Of a DNA stretch of 64,000 nucleotides, positions 17,786-26,612 are shown in pieces (position 1 is the stretch's first letter; each line of letters opens with the position of its first letter). The position numbers and the translations under genes are program-made. The notes beneath the pieces were generated by a model. That model was not told the origin of the DNA and made no database searches. It was given only the letters and a program-made list of their open reading frames with translations. This stretch comes from Xaviernesmea oryzae (GTDB taxonomy: Bacteria > Pseudomonadota > Alphaproteobacteria > Rhizobiales > Rhizobiaceae): assembly GCF_900177415.1 (NCBI RefSeq), contig NZ_FXAF01000002.1, positions 372,001-436,000 on the forward strand, given 5' to 3'.

Positions 17786-19243
17786 ATGACCGCCACGAAG
17801 CCCCGCGTCCGCATCGCCCCCTCGCCCACCGGCGAACCGCATGTCGGCACCGCCTATATCGCGCTTTTCAACTATCTCTTCGCCAGGAAGCATGGCGGCG
17901 AATTCATCCTGCGCATCGAGGATACCGATGCCACCCGCTCGACGCGGGAATTCGAACAGAAGGTGCTGGACGCGCTGAAATGGACGGGGCTGACCTGGGC
18001 GGAAGGCCCGGATGTCGGCGGCCCCTACGGCCCCTACCGCCAGTCCGACCGCAAGGCGATGTACCAGCCCTACGCGCAGGAGCTGCTCGACAAGGGCCAT
18101 GCCTTCCGCTGCTTCTGCACGCCCGAGCGGCTGGAAGAGATGCGCGAGGCGCAGCGCGCCGCCGGCAAGCCGCCGAAATACGACGGTCTCTGCCTGAACC
18201 TCAAGGCCGAGGAAGTGACGGCGCGCATGGCGGCGGGCGAGGCCTCCGTCATCCGCATGAAGATACCGGCCGAAGGCAATTGCGAATTCCATGACGGCGT
18301 CTATGGCGACGTGTCGATCCCGTGGGATTCCGTCGACATGCAGGTGCTGATCAAGGCCGACGGCATGCCGACCTATCACATGGCAAACGTCATCGACGAC
18401 CATCTGATGAAGATAACCCATGTGGCGCGCGGCGAGGAATGGCTGGCGTCGGTGCCGAAGCATATCCTGCTCTACCGCTATTTCGGCTGGGATGAACCGG
18501 TCTTCATGCACCTCTCCCTCATGAGGAATGCCGACAAGTCGAAGCTGTCGAAGCGCAAGAACCCGACTTCGATCTCCTATTATTCCGCGCTCGGCTACCT
18601 GCCGGAAGCGCTGATGAACTTCCTGGGCCTGTTCTTCATCCAGATCGCCGAGGGCGAGGAACTGCTGACCATGGACGAGCTGATCGAAAAGTTCGATCCG
18701 GAAGCGCTGTCCAAGGCCGGTGCGATCTTCGATCTGCAGAAGCTCGACTGGCTGAACGGCCGCTGGCTGCGCGAGAAGCTTTCGCCGGAAGAGTTCATCT
18801 CCCGCACGCTGGAATGGGCGATGGAGAACGAGCGCCTGACGGAAGGCCTCAAGCTCTCGCAGAGCCGCGTTTCCAGGCTCGGCGAACTGCCGAACCTCGC
18901 GGGTTTCCTGCTGGCAGCCGATGTCGGCCTGACGCCGGCCTCGTTCGCGGGCCTCAAGACGACCCCGGCCGAGACGCTGGAGATCATCAACACGGTCCAG
19001 GCCGATTTCGAGAAGATGCCCGACTGGAACGTGGAATCGATCGACCAGGAATTGCGTGCTATCGCCGACAAGCTCGGCAAGAAGCTGCGCGCCGTCACTC
19101 CGCCGCTCTTCATCGCCATGTCCGGCTCGTCCCGTTCGCTGCCGCTGTTCGACAGCATGGCGCTGCTCGGCCGTTCCGTCGTAAGGCAGCGGCTGAAGAT
19201 CGCGGCGACAGTGGTGGCGTCCATGGTGGGCGACGGAAAGTAA
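17786..19243 (+). CDS. gltX: Glutamate--tRNA ligase
   Basis: 485 residues, class I aminoacyl-tRNA synthetase. The HIGH motif is the variant HVGT in RIAPSPTGEPHVGTAYIALF; the KMSKS loop reads KLSKRKN in DKSKLSKRKNPTSISYY at about residue 250. GGEFILRIEDTDATRS binds glutamate, and a helical anticodon-binding domain fills the C-terminal third. It charges tRNA-Glu, and in many alphaproteobacteria also tRNA-Gln for later amidation. Rhizobia often carry two gltX genes; which paralogue this is cannot be told. Confidence 0.96.
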   Translation: MTATKPRVRIAPSPTGEPHVGTAYIALFNYLFARKHGGEFILRIEDTDATRSTREFEQKVLDALKWTGLTWAEGPDVGGPYGPYRQSDRKAMYQPYAQELLDKGHAFRCFCTPERLEEMREAQRAAGKPPKYDGLCLNLKAEEVTARMAAGEASVIRMKIPAEGNCEFHDGVYGDVSIPWDSVDMQVLIKADGMPTYHMANVIDDHLMKITHVARGEEWLASVPKHILLYRYFGWDEPVFMHLSLMRNADKSKLSKRKNPTSISYYSALGYLPEALMNFLGLFFIQIAEGEELLTMDELIEKFDPEALSKAGAIFDLQKLDWLNGRWLREKLSPEEFISRTLEWAMENERLTEGLKLSQSRVSRLGELPNLAGFLLAADVGLTPASFAGLKTTPAETLEIINTVQADFEKMPDWNVESIDQELRAIADKLGKKLRAVTPPLFIAMSGSSRSLPLFDSMALLGRSVVRQRLKIAATVVASMVGDGK

Positions 19244-19283
19244 GAGACGAAATGCCTTCATATTGAAGGTCGAAATTCAGGAT

Positions 19284-19410
19284 ACCCCCCTCTGCCCTGC
19301 CGGGCATCTCCCCCACAAGGGGGGAGATCGGCAAGTGGCGAAGCGGCAAGTTCCCAATGATCTCCCCCCTTGTGGGGGAGATGTCACGAAAGTGACAGAG
19401 GGGGGTGAAC
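19284..19410. repeat. Palindromic intergenic repeat between gltX and lysS
   Basis: The block starts ACCCCCCTCTGCCCTGCCGGGCATCTCCCCC and ends with its inverse, GGGGGAGATGTCACGAAAGTGACAGAGGGGGGT. Two inner hairpins are built on CTCCCCCACAAGGGGGGAG-type stems. It lies between two same-strand tRNA synthetase genes and could process or attenuate a common transcript. Confidence 0.72.
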
Positions 19411-19443
19411 CGAGGCAACCTCTGCCCTTAAAGGCGAAACACG

Positions 19444-20940
19444 ATGACCGACACGACCAACGAAACCGCCCTCTCCTCCGACGCCACGCAGGTGCGCGCC
19501 CAGAAGCTCGCCCTGCTGCGCGACAAGATCAGCGACGTCTATCCGGCGCATTTCCACCGCACCATGACCAATGCGGAGCTGGCCGAGAAATACAAGAACC
19601 TGGAAGCGGATGTCGAAACGCAGGACGTCGTCACCGTCGCCGGCCGCGTCTATTCCTCGCGCAATTCCGGCATGTTCATGGACATCCATGACGCCTCGGG
19701 CAAGATCCAGATCTTCTCCCACAAGGATGTGACCGGCGAGGAGGCGCGCGACCTGCTGCCGCTGATCGATATCGGCGACATCATCGGCGTCACCGGCGTC
19801 GTGCGCCGCACCAAGCGGGGCGAGCTGACGATCAACGCCCAGTCGATCATCATGCTGACCAAGTCGCTTCTGCCCATGCCGGAAAAGTGGCACGGCCTTT
19901 CCGGCATCGAGCTGCGCTACCGCAAGCGCCATCTCGACATCATGACCAACGAGGAATCGAAGCTCCGCTTCCAGCAGCGCTCGAGGATCGTCTCCGGCAT
20001 CCGCCGCTTCATGGAGAACGACGGCTTCATGGAAGTCGAGACGCCGATGCTCCATTCGGTCTATGGCGGGGCCACCGCCGAGCCCTTCAAGACGCATCAC
20101 AACACGCTGAAGCTCGACATGTACCTGCGCATCGCGCCGGAACTGTTCCTGAAGCGCACGCTGGTCTCCGGCCTCACCGACAAGGTGTTCGAGATCAACC
20201 GCAACTTCAGGAACGAAGGCGTTTCGACCCGGCACAATCCCGAATTCACGATGATGGAGTGCTACTGGGCCTATGCCGACTACGAGGACATCATGGACCT
20301 CGTGGAGCGGATGTTCGCGCAGCTCGCCATGACCGTCCACGGTTCGACGGAATTCAAGTTCCAGGACAAGGAACTCTCCTTCAAGGGGCCGTTCAAGCGC
20401 GTGCCCATGCCCGCCGCCGTGATGGAAGCGACCGGCATCGATTTCCTAGCGATCAAGACGGACGAGGAGGCCCGCGCCGCGGCACAAGCCGCCGGGTTCG
20501 AGGTGGAGAAGGACTGGACCTGGGGCGAATGCCTCGCCTTCATCTTCGAAGAGAAGGTCGAGCCGACGCTGATCCAGCCATGCCACGTCATCCACTTTCC
20601 GAAGGACATCTCGCCCTTCGCCAAGGAAGTGCCTGACGAACCGCGGTTGGTGGAGCGCTTCGAGACCTATTGCAACACCTGGGAACTCGGCAACGCGTTT
20701 TCGGAGCTCAACGACCCGGAAGAACAGCGCCGCCGCATGGTGGAGCAGCTCGAACAGGCGCATGCCCGCGGCGAGAAGGAAAAGCAGCTCGACGAGGAAT
20801 TCCTCGACGCCATGGACCAGGGCATGCCCCCCGCCGGCGGCCTCGGCATCGGCGTCGACCGGCTGGTGATGTTGCTGACGGATTCTCCGTCGATCCGCGA
20901 CGTCATCCTGTTCCCGGCACGGCGCGCCAAGGCGGATTGA
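19444..20940 (+). CDS. lysS: Lysine--tRNA ligase (class II)
   Basis: 498 residues. An OB-fold anticodon domain (VVTVAGRVYSSRNSGMFMDIHDASGKIQIF) comes first. The class II catalytic core follows, with motif 2 VFEINRNFRNEGVSTRHNPEFTMMECYWAY and motif 3 GGLGIGVDRLVMLLTDSPSIRDVILFPARR. Length and motifs are complete. The start at 19444 follows the preceding repeat by about 30 bases. Cytosolic enzyme charging tRNA-Lys. Confidence 0.97.
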   Translation: MTDTTNETALSSDATQVRAQKLALLRDKISDVYPAHFHRTMTNAELAEKYKNLEADVETQDVVTVAGRVYSSRNSGMFMDIHDASGKIQIFSHKDVTGEEARDLLPLIDIGDIIGVTGVVRRTKRGELTINAQSIIMLTKSLLPMPEKWHGLSGIELRYRKRHLDIMTNEESKLRFQQRSRIVSGIRRFMENDGFMEVETPMLHSVYGGATAEPFKTHHNTLKLDMYLRIAPELFLKRTLVSGLTDKVFEINRNFRNEGVSTRHNPEFTMMECYWAYADYEDIMDLVERMFAQLAMTVHGSTEFKFQDKELSFKGPFKRVPMPAAVMEATGIDFLAIKTDEEARAAAQAAGFEVEKDWTWGECLAFIFEEKVEPTLIQPCHVIHFPKDISPFAKEVPDEPRLVERFETYCNTWELGNAFSELNDPEEQRRRMVEQLEQAHARGEKEKQLDEEFLDAMDQGMPPAGGLGIGVDRLVMLLTDSPSIRDVILFPARRAKAD

Positions 20941-20945
20941 CGCAA

Positions 20946-21127
20946 TTGCCCCTCACTCTAACCCTTTCCCCGTAAGAACGGGGAGAGGGAACCTGCCCCG
21001 AACATGGCATCGATGGGAAACCGATATCCCGCAGGTTCTTTTCCGGGGCTGAGGGTGAAGGAAACCCGTGCCGCATATTTCCTTCTCCCCAGCGGCGAGA
21101 AGGTGCCCGGCAGGGCGGATGAGGGGC
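20946..21127. repeat. Palindromic intergenic repeat downstream of lysS
   Basis: CCCCTCACTCTAACCC, a TTTCCCCGTAAGAACGGGGAGA hairpin, an unrelated 60-base middle, then CCTTCTCCCCAGCGGCGAGAAGG and GGATGAGGGGC. Same module family as 27909-28055. It lies between two convergent genes. Confidence 0.7.
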
Positions 21128-21134
21128 TGAAGAG

Positions 21135-22322
21135 TTAATGCCCCGAATCCGTCTTCTGCCCGGTCGCTGAGGCATCGCCATCGGCCTTCGCCGGCGCGGC
21201 TGCCGATTGTCCGCGGAACTTGGCGAGCCAGGCCGCGCCGGCCGCGTCCGCGGCGGTGGTTCCGTCGGCCGGCGGCGGTGCCGCATCGGCATGGGACCCA
21301 TCCTCGGGGCCGTCATCGGAACGGATCACGTCGGCATCGCTCGCCTTCGACCATCGCTTGCCGCCTTCCGCGGCGGTCCGGGGCTCGGGCGCGGGCGAAG
21401 CTGCTTCCGGCGCGTGCTGTGCCGCGGCTTCGTCATGGGATGGAGCGGGCTTCGCCTCTTCGCCGCGGCCGAAGATCATTCCCTTAACCGAGGCCAGGAA
21501 ACCGCCCTCTTCCTTCTGCGGATCGATGGCCGCCTGTTCGGCTGAGGCGGGCTGATCGCCATGATCTTCCGTGGCGGCCGCCTCCCCGTGACCTTCTGCC
21601 GCCTCCCCGTGACCTTCTGCCGGCGCACCGTGGCCGACGGCGGCGGGCTCCGCGGCATGGCCGGGGGTTCTCTCCTGTCCGCTGCTTTCACCGTGGCCGG
21701 ACCCCTCGCTTGGGCCGCCGGCAGGAGCACCATGCTCGCCATTGGAAGCGACGGCCTTCGGGTCGAAGCAATCGGCACTGTCGGTCAGCCTGGCGGAAAG
21801 CGTTTCGACATCCTCGAGCGGCAGGTCGATCCGCATGCCGTAATATTCGCCGTTCGCATTGGCCGAACCGTCGAGATAATAGGCGGAATAGGTCTGGGCG
21901 GCGATGCCTTCCGGGACCTTCTCCGGATCGGGGATATAGACGACCTGCGCTCCGATCATCCGGCCGCGCATCCGGGCGCGATCCGTGGGGCCTGCCTTGT
22001 CGACCATCGCCACCTGGACGAGATCGGCCTTTTCCTTCTTCTGCACCGCCTGGGCGACGCGCAGCGCCGTCTTCAGGCGCGCCGGGCCGTCGCCGGCCTT
22101 GTCGCTCGTCACATATTTGCGGACCCAGTAGCGCTGGTCGCGCCTGATCTTGATCGTTTCCAGCGTCGTGCATTCGAGCCCGTTGAGCTCGCGGTAGGAC
22201 GGGCCGAGGATCTTGTCCGCGCCGATGATGACCGCAGCGGCGCCGCTGCCGCCGCCGAACAGGACGATGCTGCCCATGATCAGGACGAGCGTCCTGGAAA
22301 ACCGGAACCTGGGACCCTTCAC
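21135..22322 (-). CDS. Membrane-anchored, His-rich periplasmic protein of unknown function
   Basis: I do not recognise this family. About 395 residues from a GTG at 22322 that has a GGAG eight bases upstream; longer starts give a basic, unconvincing leader. One N-terminal membrane segment (TLVLIMGSIVLFGGGSGAAAVIIGA) leads to an apparently folded domain of about 150 residues with two cysteines (GLECTTLE and SADCFDPK). The remaining half is low-complexity and disordered, rich in Ala, Glu, Pro and Gly with about eleven histidines, including EGHGEAA repeated from a perfect 21-base tandem duplication at 21580-21621. It is divergent from the sitABCD metal importer with 276 bases between, suggesting a periplasmic metal-handling role. 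That role is inference. Confidence 0.7.
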   Translation of the reverse strand: MKGPRFRFSRTLVLIMGSIVLFGGGSGAAAVIIGADKILGPSYRELNGLECTTLETIKIRRDQRYWVRKYVTSDKAGDGPARLKTALRVAQAVQKKEKADLVQVAMVDKAGPTDRARMRGRMIGAQVVYIPDPEKVPEGIAAQTYSAYYLDGSANANGEYYGMRIDLPLEDVETLSARLTDSADCFDPKAVASNGEHGAPAGGPSEGSGHGESSGQERTPGHAAEPAAVGHGAPAEGHGEAAEGHGEAAATEDHGDQPASAEQAAIDPQKEEGGFLASVKGMIFGRGEEAKPAPSHDEAAAQHAPEAASPAPEPRTAAEGGKRWSKASDADVIRSDDGPEDGSHADAAPPPADGTTAADAAGAAWLAKFRGQSAAAPAKADGDASATGQKTDSGH

Positions 22323-22520
22323 TTGCCGAGCTCCGGCATGATCAACTCCATTCACGCAAAACACCCATGGAATATTGGCCGGATATTCGCCCATTCTTCT
22401 TGAAGAAGCTTTAACCCTCGGCCGCCGGCGGCGGAGCAATCTGGAACAGGCGCCGATCTCGGCAGTTCCGCGCCAAAGGCAGGCGGTCTGCCGCAATTGG
22501 ACGCTCTTCTTGCGAATGAG

Positions 22521-22580
22521 TTGCAATAGCAATTGACAGTCGAGAAATTTTTGCTACTTGGTATTGCGACTTAATCGCAA
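22521..22580. promoter_or_regulatory. Probable metal-regulator sites upstream of sitA
   Basis: Two dyads precede sitA: TTGCAATAGCAA (22521-22532) and TTGCGACTTAATCGCAA (22564-22580, 6-base arms, 5-base spacer). A TTGACA lies between them at 22533-22538. Rhizobial sitA genes are repressed by the Fur-family manganese regulator Mur at AT-rich TGCAA-type boxes; I infer these are such boxes. Confidence 0.5.
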
Positions 22581-22598
22581 AAAAGGTTTGATCTGCTC

Positions 22599-23495
22599 AT
22601 GAGACATTTCCGCCGCACGTTACGATTGGCTCTGGTTGCCGCCCTGCTCTCCCTCCCCTGGGCGGCGAATGCGCAGGAAAAGCCGAAGGTGGTGACCACC
22701 TTCACCGTGATTGCCGACATGGCGAGAAATGTCGCGGGCGACGCGGCGGATGTGGAAAGCATCACCAAGCCGGGTGCGGAAATCCATAACTACCAGCCGA
22801 CGCCGCGCGATCTGCTGCGCGCCCGCGACGCCGACCTGGTGCTGCGCAACGGGCTGAACCTCGAACTCTGGTTCGAGAAATTCCTGGCGAACCTCGGCGA
22901 CGTGCCGAGCGTCACGGTCTCCGACGGCGTGGAACCCATGGCGATCGCCGGCGGCGCCTATCAGGGCCGGCCGAACCCGCATGCCTGGATGTCGCCGGAC
23001 AATGCGGTGATCTATGTCGAGAACATCCGCAAGGGGCTGACGGAGATCGATCCGGCGCATGCGGATGTCTATGCCGCCAATGCCAAGGCCTATACGGACA
23101 AGATCCGGGCCGAAATCCAGCCGATCCGCGACGAGCTCGCCGCCCTTCCCGAGGATCACCGCTGGCTGGTGACGAGCGAAGGCGCCTTCTCCTATCTCGC
23201 CCGCGATTTCGGCCTCAAGGAACTCTACCTCTGGCCGGTCAATGCCGACAGCCAGGGCACGCCGCAGCAGGTGCGCGCCGTCATCGACGCCATGCGCGAG
23301 CACAGGATCGGGGTGATCTTCAGCGAAAGCACGGTTTCCGCCGAGCCGGCCCAGCAGGTCGCCCGCGAGACCGGCGCGAAATACGGCGGCGTCCTTTACG
23401 TCGACTCGCTGAGCGAGGAAGGCGGCCCGGTTCCGACCTATCTCGATCTCCTCCGGGTGACCACGCAAACCATAGCGAAAGGCCTTTCGCAGTGA
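22599..23495 (+). CDS. sitA: Manganese/zinc ABC transporter substrate-binding protein
   Basis: 298 residues with a signal peptide (basic start, [12 protein letters not shown], cleavage near ANA). It is a cluster A-I (ZnuA/PsaA/SitA) metal-binding lipocalin-like two-lobed protein. Likely metal ligands are His in [13 protein letters not shown] and in [15 protein letters not shown], Glu in [14 protein letters not shown], and a late Asp in [15 protein letters not shown]. The loop lacks the His-rich insert of ZnuA, which favours manganese or iron over zinc. First of four overlapping genes. Confidence 0.93.
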   Translation: MRHFRRTLRLALVAALLSLPWAANAQEKPKVVTTFTVIADMARNVAGDAADVESITKPGAEIHNYQPTPRDLLRARDADLVLRNGLNLELWFEKFLANLGDVPSVTVSDGVEPMAIAGGAYQGRPNPHAWMSPDNAVIYVENIRKGLTEIDPAHADVYAANAKAYTDKIRAEIQPIRDELAALPEDHRWLVTSEGAFSYLARDFGLKELYLWPVNADSQGTPQQVRAVIDAMREHRIGVIFSESTVSAEPAQQVARETGAKYGGVLYVDSLSEEGGPVPTYLDLLRVTTQTIAKGLSQ

Positions 23496-24400
23496 TGATG
23501 GGCAAGACGAAACCCGCGGCCGCCGGCCTCGACGTGAAGGATGTCACGGTTGCCTACCGCAACGGATTGACGGCGCTGAGGCACGCGACCTTCACGGTGC
23601 CGAAAGGGACGATCACCGCGCTGGTGGGCGTCAACGGCGCCGGCAAGTCCACGCTTTTCAAGGCGATCATGGGTTTCGTGCCGCTCGCCCAGGGCTCCGT
23701 CGAAATCTTCGGCATGCCCGCCCGCGAGGCTCTCAGGAAGAACCTCGTCGCCTACGTGCCGCAGGCCGAGGAGGTCGACTGGAATTTCCCGGTCCTCGTG
23801 GAAGACGTGGTGATGATGGGCCGCTACGGCCATATGAATTTCCTGCGCATCCCTTCGCGCCGCGACCATGAGATGGTCACCCAAGCGCTGAAGCGGGTGA
23901 ACATGGAGGAATACCGCAAGCGCCAGATCGGCGAGCTCTCCGGCGGGCAGCGCAAGCGCGTCTTCCTGGCGCGTGCGCTGGCGCAGGAGGGGCAGGTCAT
24001 CCTGCTGGACGAGCCCTTCACCGGCGTCGACGTGACGACCGAGGAGCAGATCATCACGCTTCTGAAGGCGCTGCGCGACGAAGGCCGCGTCATGCTGGTC
24101 TCCACCCACAATCTCGGCAGCGTGCCGGAATTCTGCGACCGCACCGTCTTCGTCAAGGGCACCGTGCTCGCCTATGGCAGGACGGAGGACACTTTCAACG
24201 AGGCCAATCTCGAAAAGGCCTTCGGCGGCGTGCTGCGCCATTTCATCCTCGGCGGCGCCGAACTGCACGACGATGCCGACCCGCGGCATGTGCGGGTGAT
24301 CAGCGACGACGAGCGGCCTTTCGTCACCTATGGCAACGGCAGGCAGAAGGCGGGCAAGAACCAACCGACGGAGAAGGCTGATGCTCCAGACGCTCCTTGA
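23492..24400 (+). CDS. sitB: Manganese/zinc ABC transporter ATP-binding protein
   Basis: 302 residues. Walker [17 protein letters not shown], signature [16 protein letters not shown], Walker [13 protein letters not shown] and the H-loop STHNL are all present. A C-terminal extension of about 40 residues is typical of rhizobial SitB. It may start at GTG 23492 or at ATG 23495, the latter giving a TGATG stop/start junction with sitA. It supplies ATP hydrolysis for SitC/SitD. Confidence 0.94.
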   Translation: MMMGKTKPAAAGLDVKDVTVAYRNGLTALRHATFTVPKGTITALVGVNGAGKSTLFKAIMGFVPLAQGSVEIFGMPAREALRKNLVAYVPQAEEVDWNFPVLVEDVVMMGRYGHMNFLRIPSRRDHEMVTQALKRVNMEEYRKRQIGELSGGQRKRVFLARALAQEGQVILLDEPFTGVDVTTEEQIITLLKALRDEGRVMLVSTHNLGSVPEFCDRTVFVKGTVLAYGRTEDTFNEANLEKAFGGVLRHFILGGAELHDDADPRHVRVISDDERPFVTYGNGRQKAGKNQPTEKADAPDAP

Positions 24401-25241
24401 GCCCTTCACCTACGGTTATATGACCAACGCCATCTGGGTCAGCGCGCTGGTCGGCGGCGTCTGCGGCTTCCTCTCGGCCTACCTGATGCTGAAGGGCTGG
24501 TCGCTGATCGGCGACGCGCTTTCCCATTCCATCGTCCCGGGCGTCGCCGGCGCCTATATGCTCGGCCTCCCCTTCTCGATCGGCGCCTTCCTGTCCGGCG
24601 GGCTTGCGACCAGCGCCATGCTCTTCCTCAACCAGCGGACGAGGCTCAAGGAAGACGCCATCATCGGGCTCATCTTCACCTCCTTCTTCGGCCTCGGCCT
24701 CTTCATGGTGTCGCTTTCGCCGACCTCCGTGAACATCCAGACGATCGTACTCGGCAACATCCTCGCCATCACGCCGGAGGACACGCTGCAGCTCGTCATC
24801 ATCGGCGGCGTGAGCCTGGCGATCCTGGCGCTCAAGTGGAAGGACCTGATGGTGACCTTCTTCGACGAAAACCATGCACGCACGATCGGCCTGAAGCCGG
24901 ACCTCCTGAAGGTGCTGTTCTTCGCGCTGCTCGCCGCCTCGACGGTCGCGGCTCTACAGACGGTCGGCGCTTTCCTCGTGGTCGCCATGGTGGTGACGCC
25001 GGGGGCGACCGCCTACCTGCTCACCGACCGGTTCGAGAGGCTGATCCTGATGGGTCTCGTCATCGGCGCGGCGACCAGTTTCGTCGGCGCTTATCTGAGC
25101 TACTTCCTGAACGGTGCGACCGGCGGCATCATCGTCGTGCTGCAGACCGCATTGTTCCTCGCCGCCTTCCTCTTCGCGCCGAAGCACGGCATGCTCGCCG
25201 CCCGCCGCCGACTGCACCGGACGCTGGAGGAGAAGGCATGA
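24381..25241 (+). CDS. sitC: Manganese/zinc ABC transporter permease
   Basis: 286 residues of the ABC-3 permease family with about eight membrane helices. The coupling segment is [24 protein letters not shown], and [16 protein letters not shown] and [20 protein letters not shown] follow the family pattern. The start at 24381 overlaps the sitB end by 20 bases. It shares the GWSL.GDA.SH motif with SitD, reflecting duplication. Confidence 0.93.
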   Translation: MLQTLLEPFTYGYMTNAIWVSALVGGVCGFLSAYLMLKGWSLIGDALSHSIVPGVAGAYMLGLPFSIGAFLSGGLATSAMLFLNQRTRLKEDAIIGLIFTSFFGLGLFMVSLSPTSVNIQTIVLGNILAITPEDTLQLVIIGGVSLAILALKWKDLMVTFFDENHARTIGLKPDLLKVLFFALLAASTVAALQTVGAFLVVAMVVTPGATAYLLTDRFERLILMGLVIGAATSFVGAYLSYFLNGATGGIIVVLQTALFLAAFLFAPKHGMLAARRRLHRTLEEKA

Positions 25242-26071
25242 GCGACTTCTTGGACCTTTTGACCTTCCCGTTCCAGATCGATTTCATGCAGCGCGCCTTC
25301 ATCGTGACGCTGATGATCGCGCTGCCGATGGCGATCCTTTCCTGCTTCCTGGTGCTGAAAGGCTGGTCGCTGATGGGCGACGCGGTCTCGCATGCCGTGC
25401 TGCCCGGCGTCGTCATCGCCTACATGCTGTCGATCCCGCTGTCGGTCGGCGCCTTCGCGGCCGGCATGATCTGCGCGCTTGCGACCGGCTTCCTGAAGGA
25501 GAACAGCCGCATCAAGGAGGATACGGTGCTCGGCATCGTCTTCTCCGGCATGTTCGGCCTGGGCCTCGTCCTCTTCGTCAAGGTGCAGAGCGACGTGCAT
25601 CTCGACCATATCCTGTTCGGCGACATGCTCGGCATCCTCCCCTACGATCTGATCGAGACAGGCCTCATCGCGCTCGCCGCCACGCTTTTCCTCGTCATCC
25701 TGCGCAAGGACCTGCTGGTGCATTCCTTCGACGAGCAGCATGCCAAGGCGATCGGCCTGCCGGTGCGCCTCCTCCATTACGGCCTGCTTGCCGTGCTGTC
25801 GCTGACGGTGGTCGGCGCGCTGAAAGCGGTCGGCATCATCCTTTCGGTCGCCATGCTGGTCGCGCCCGGCGCGATCGCGTTCCTCGTCACCCGCCGTTTC
25901 ACCCAGATGCTGCTGACGGCGATGGCGATCGCGGCGGGCTGCTCGCTCCTCGGCATCTATGTGAGCTTTTTCCTCGATAGCGCCCCTGCCCCGACCATCG
26001 TGCTGCTGATGACCGCTTTGTTCGTTCTCGCCTTCGTGCGCACGACGATCAAGGCCCGCGCGGCCGCCTGA
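25238..26071 (+). CDS. sitD: Manganese/zinc ABC transporter permease
   Basis: 277 residues, second ABC-3 family permease. It shows GWSLMGDAVSHAVLPGVVIAYML, SIPLSVGAFAAGMICALATGFLKENSRIKEDTVLGIVFSGMFGLGL, and AVGIILSVAMLVAPGAIAFLV. The start overlaps the sitC stop by four bases (ATGA). Pairs with SitC as a heterodimeric channel. Confidence 0.93.
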   Translation: MSDFLDLLTFPFQIDFMQRAFIVTLMIALPMAILSCFLVLKGWSLMGDAVSHAVLPGVVIAYMLSIPLSVGAFAAGMICALATGFLKENSRIKEDTVLGIVFSGMFGLGLVLFVKVQSDVHLDHILFGDMLGILPYDLIETGLIALAATLFLVILRKDLLVHSFDEQHAKAIGLPVRLLHYGLLAVLSLTVVGALKAVGIILSVAMLVAPGAIAFLVTRRFTQMLLTAMAIAAGCSLLGIYVSFFLDSAPAPTIVLLMTALFVLAFVRTTIKARAAA

Positions 26072-26112
26072 AATCCCTGAAATCCTTGTTTGCCTCTTGC
26101 GCAAGCCGGACT

Positions 26113-26128
26113 GCGGGTATATACCCGC
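26113..26128. promoter_or_regulatory. MarR operator palindrome before the marR gene
   Basis: GCGGGTATATACCCGC is a perfect 16-base palindrome ending three bases before the marR start codon. Its core CGGGTATATACCCG is repeated exactly before the MFS gene at 26553-26566. A TTGCGCAA lies nearby at both sites. Confidence 0.75.
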
Positions 26129-26131
26129 GCC

Positions 26132-26533
26132 ATGCCGGACGATACATGCCATTGCATCCTGCTGAGAAAGGCCTCCCGGAAGGTCTCGTCATACTATGAC
26201 GAGGCGCTGGCGCCGCTCGGCGTCAACATTGGCCAGTTCAGTCTGCTCAGAAACATCAACCGGCTGGCGCCCGTCTCGCTGACGGAACTCGCATCACAGG
26301 TGGAGCTCGACCGCTCGACGGTCGGCCGCAATGCCAAGGTGCTGGAACGCATGGGGCTGGTGACGATCGGCCATGGCGAGGACCAGCGCGAGGCCATGCT
26401 GAGCGTGGCGACCAAGGGCCACGCGATCCTGAAAAAGGGCGCGCCCCTCTGGGATGGCGTGCAGGACGATATCGAGGCCCGGCTGGGCCCCGAAAAGACG
26501 AAACAATTGCAGGATCTGCTCGCAGCTCTCTGA
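26132..26533 (+). CDS. MarR-family transcriptional regulator
   Basis: 133 residues from the ATG at 26132. The winged-helix domain includes LTELASQVELDRSTVGRNAKVLERMGLV and the wing GEDQREAMLSVATKGHAIL. The N-terminus has a Cys-His-Cys (DDTCHCILLRKA), a possible redox or metal sensor as seen in some MarR proteins. It lies 80 bases before the MFS gene, and both carry the same palindrome upstream, so it most likely represses itself and the transporter. Confidence 0.9.
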   Translation: MPDDTCHCILLRKASRKVSSYYDEALAPLGVNIGQFSLLRNINRLAPVSLTELASQVELDRSTVGRNAKVLERMGLVTIGHGEDQREAMLSVATKGHAILKKGAPLWDGVQDDIEARLGPEKTKQLQDLLAAL

Positions 26534-26552
26534 GGAATTTTTTGCGCAAACA

Positions 26553-26566
26553 CGGGTATATACCCG
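26553..26566. promoter_or_regulatory. MarR operator palindrome before the MFS gene
   Basis: CGGGTATATACCCG is a perfect 14-base palindrome located between marR and the MFS gene, identical to the core of the copy at 26113-26128. Confidence 0.75.
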
Positions 26567-26612
26567 AAATGACACGCTGCGGATGCGGCGACGATCAGGA
26601 AAGGGATAGATA

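Noticed and set aside
17648..19261. A 537-codon minus-strand frame opposite gltX
   Set aside because: gltX has complete catalytic motifs on the plus strand; the other frame is a shadow.
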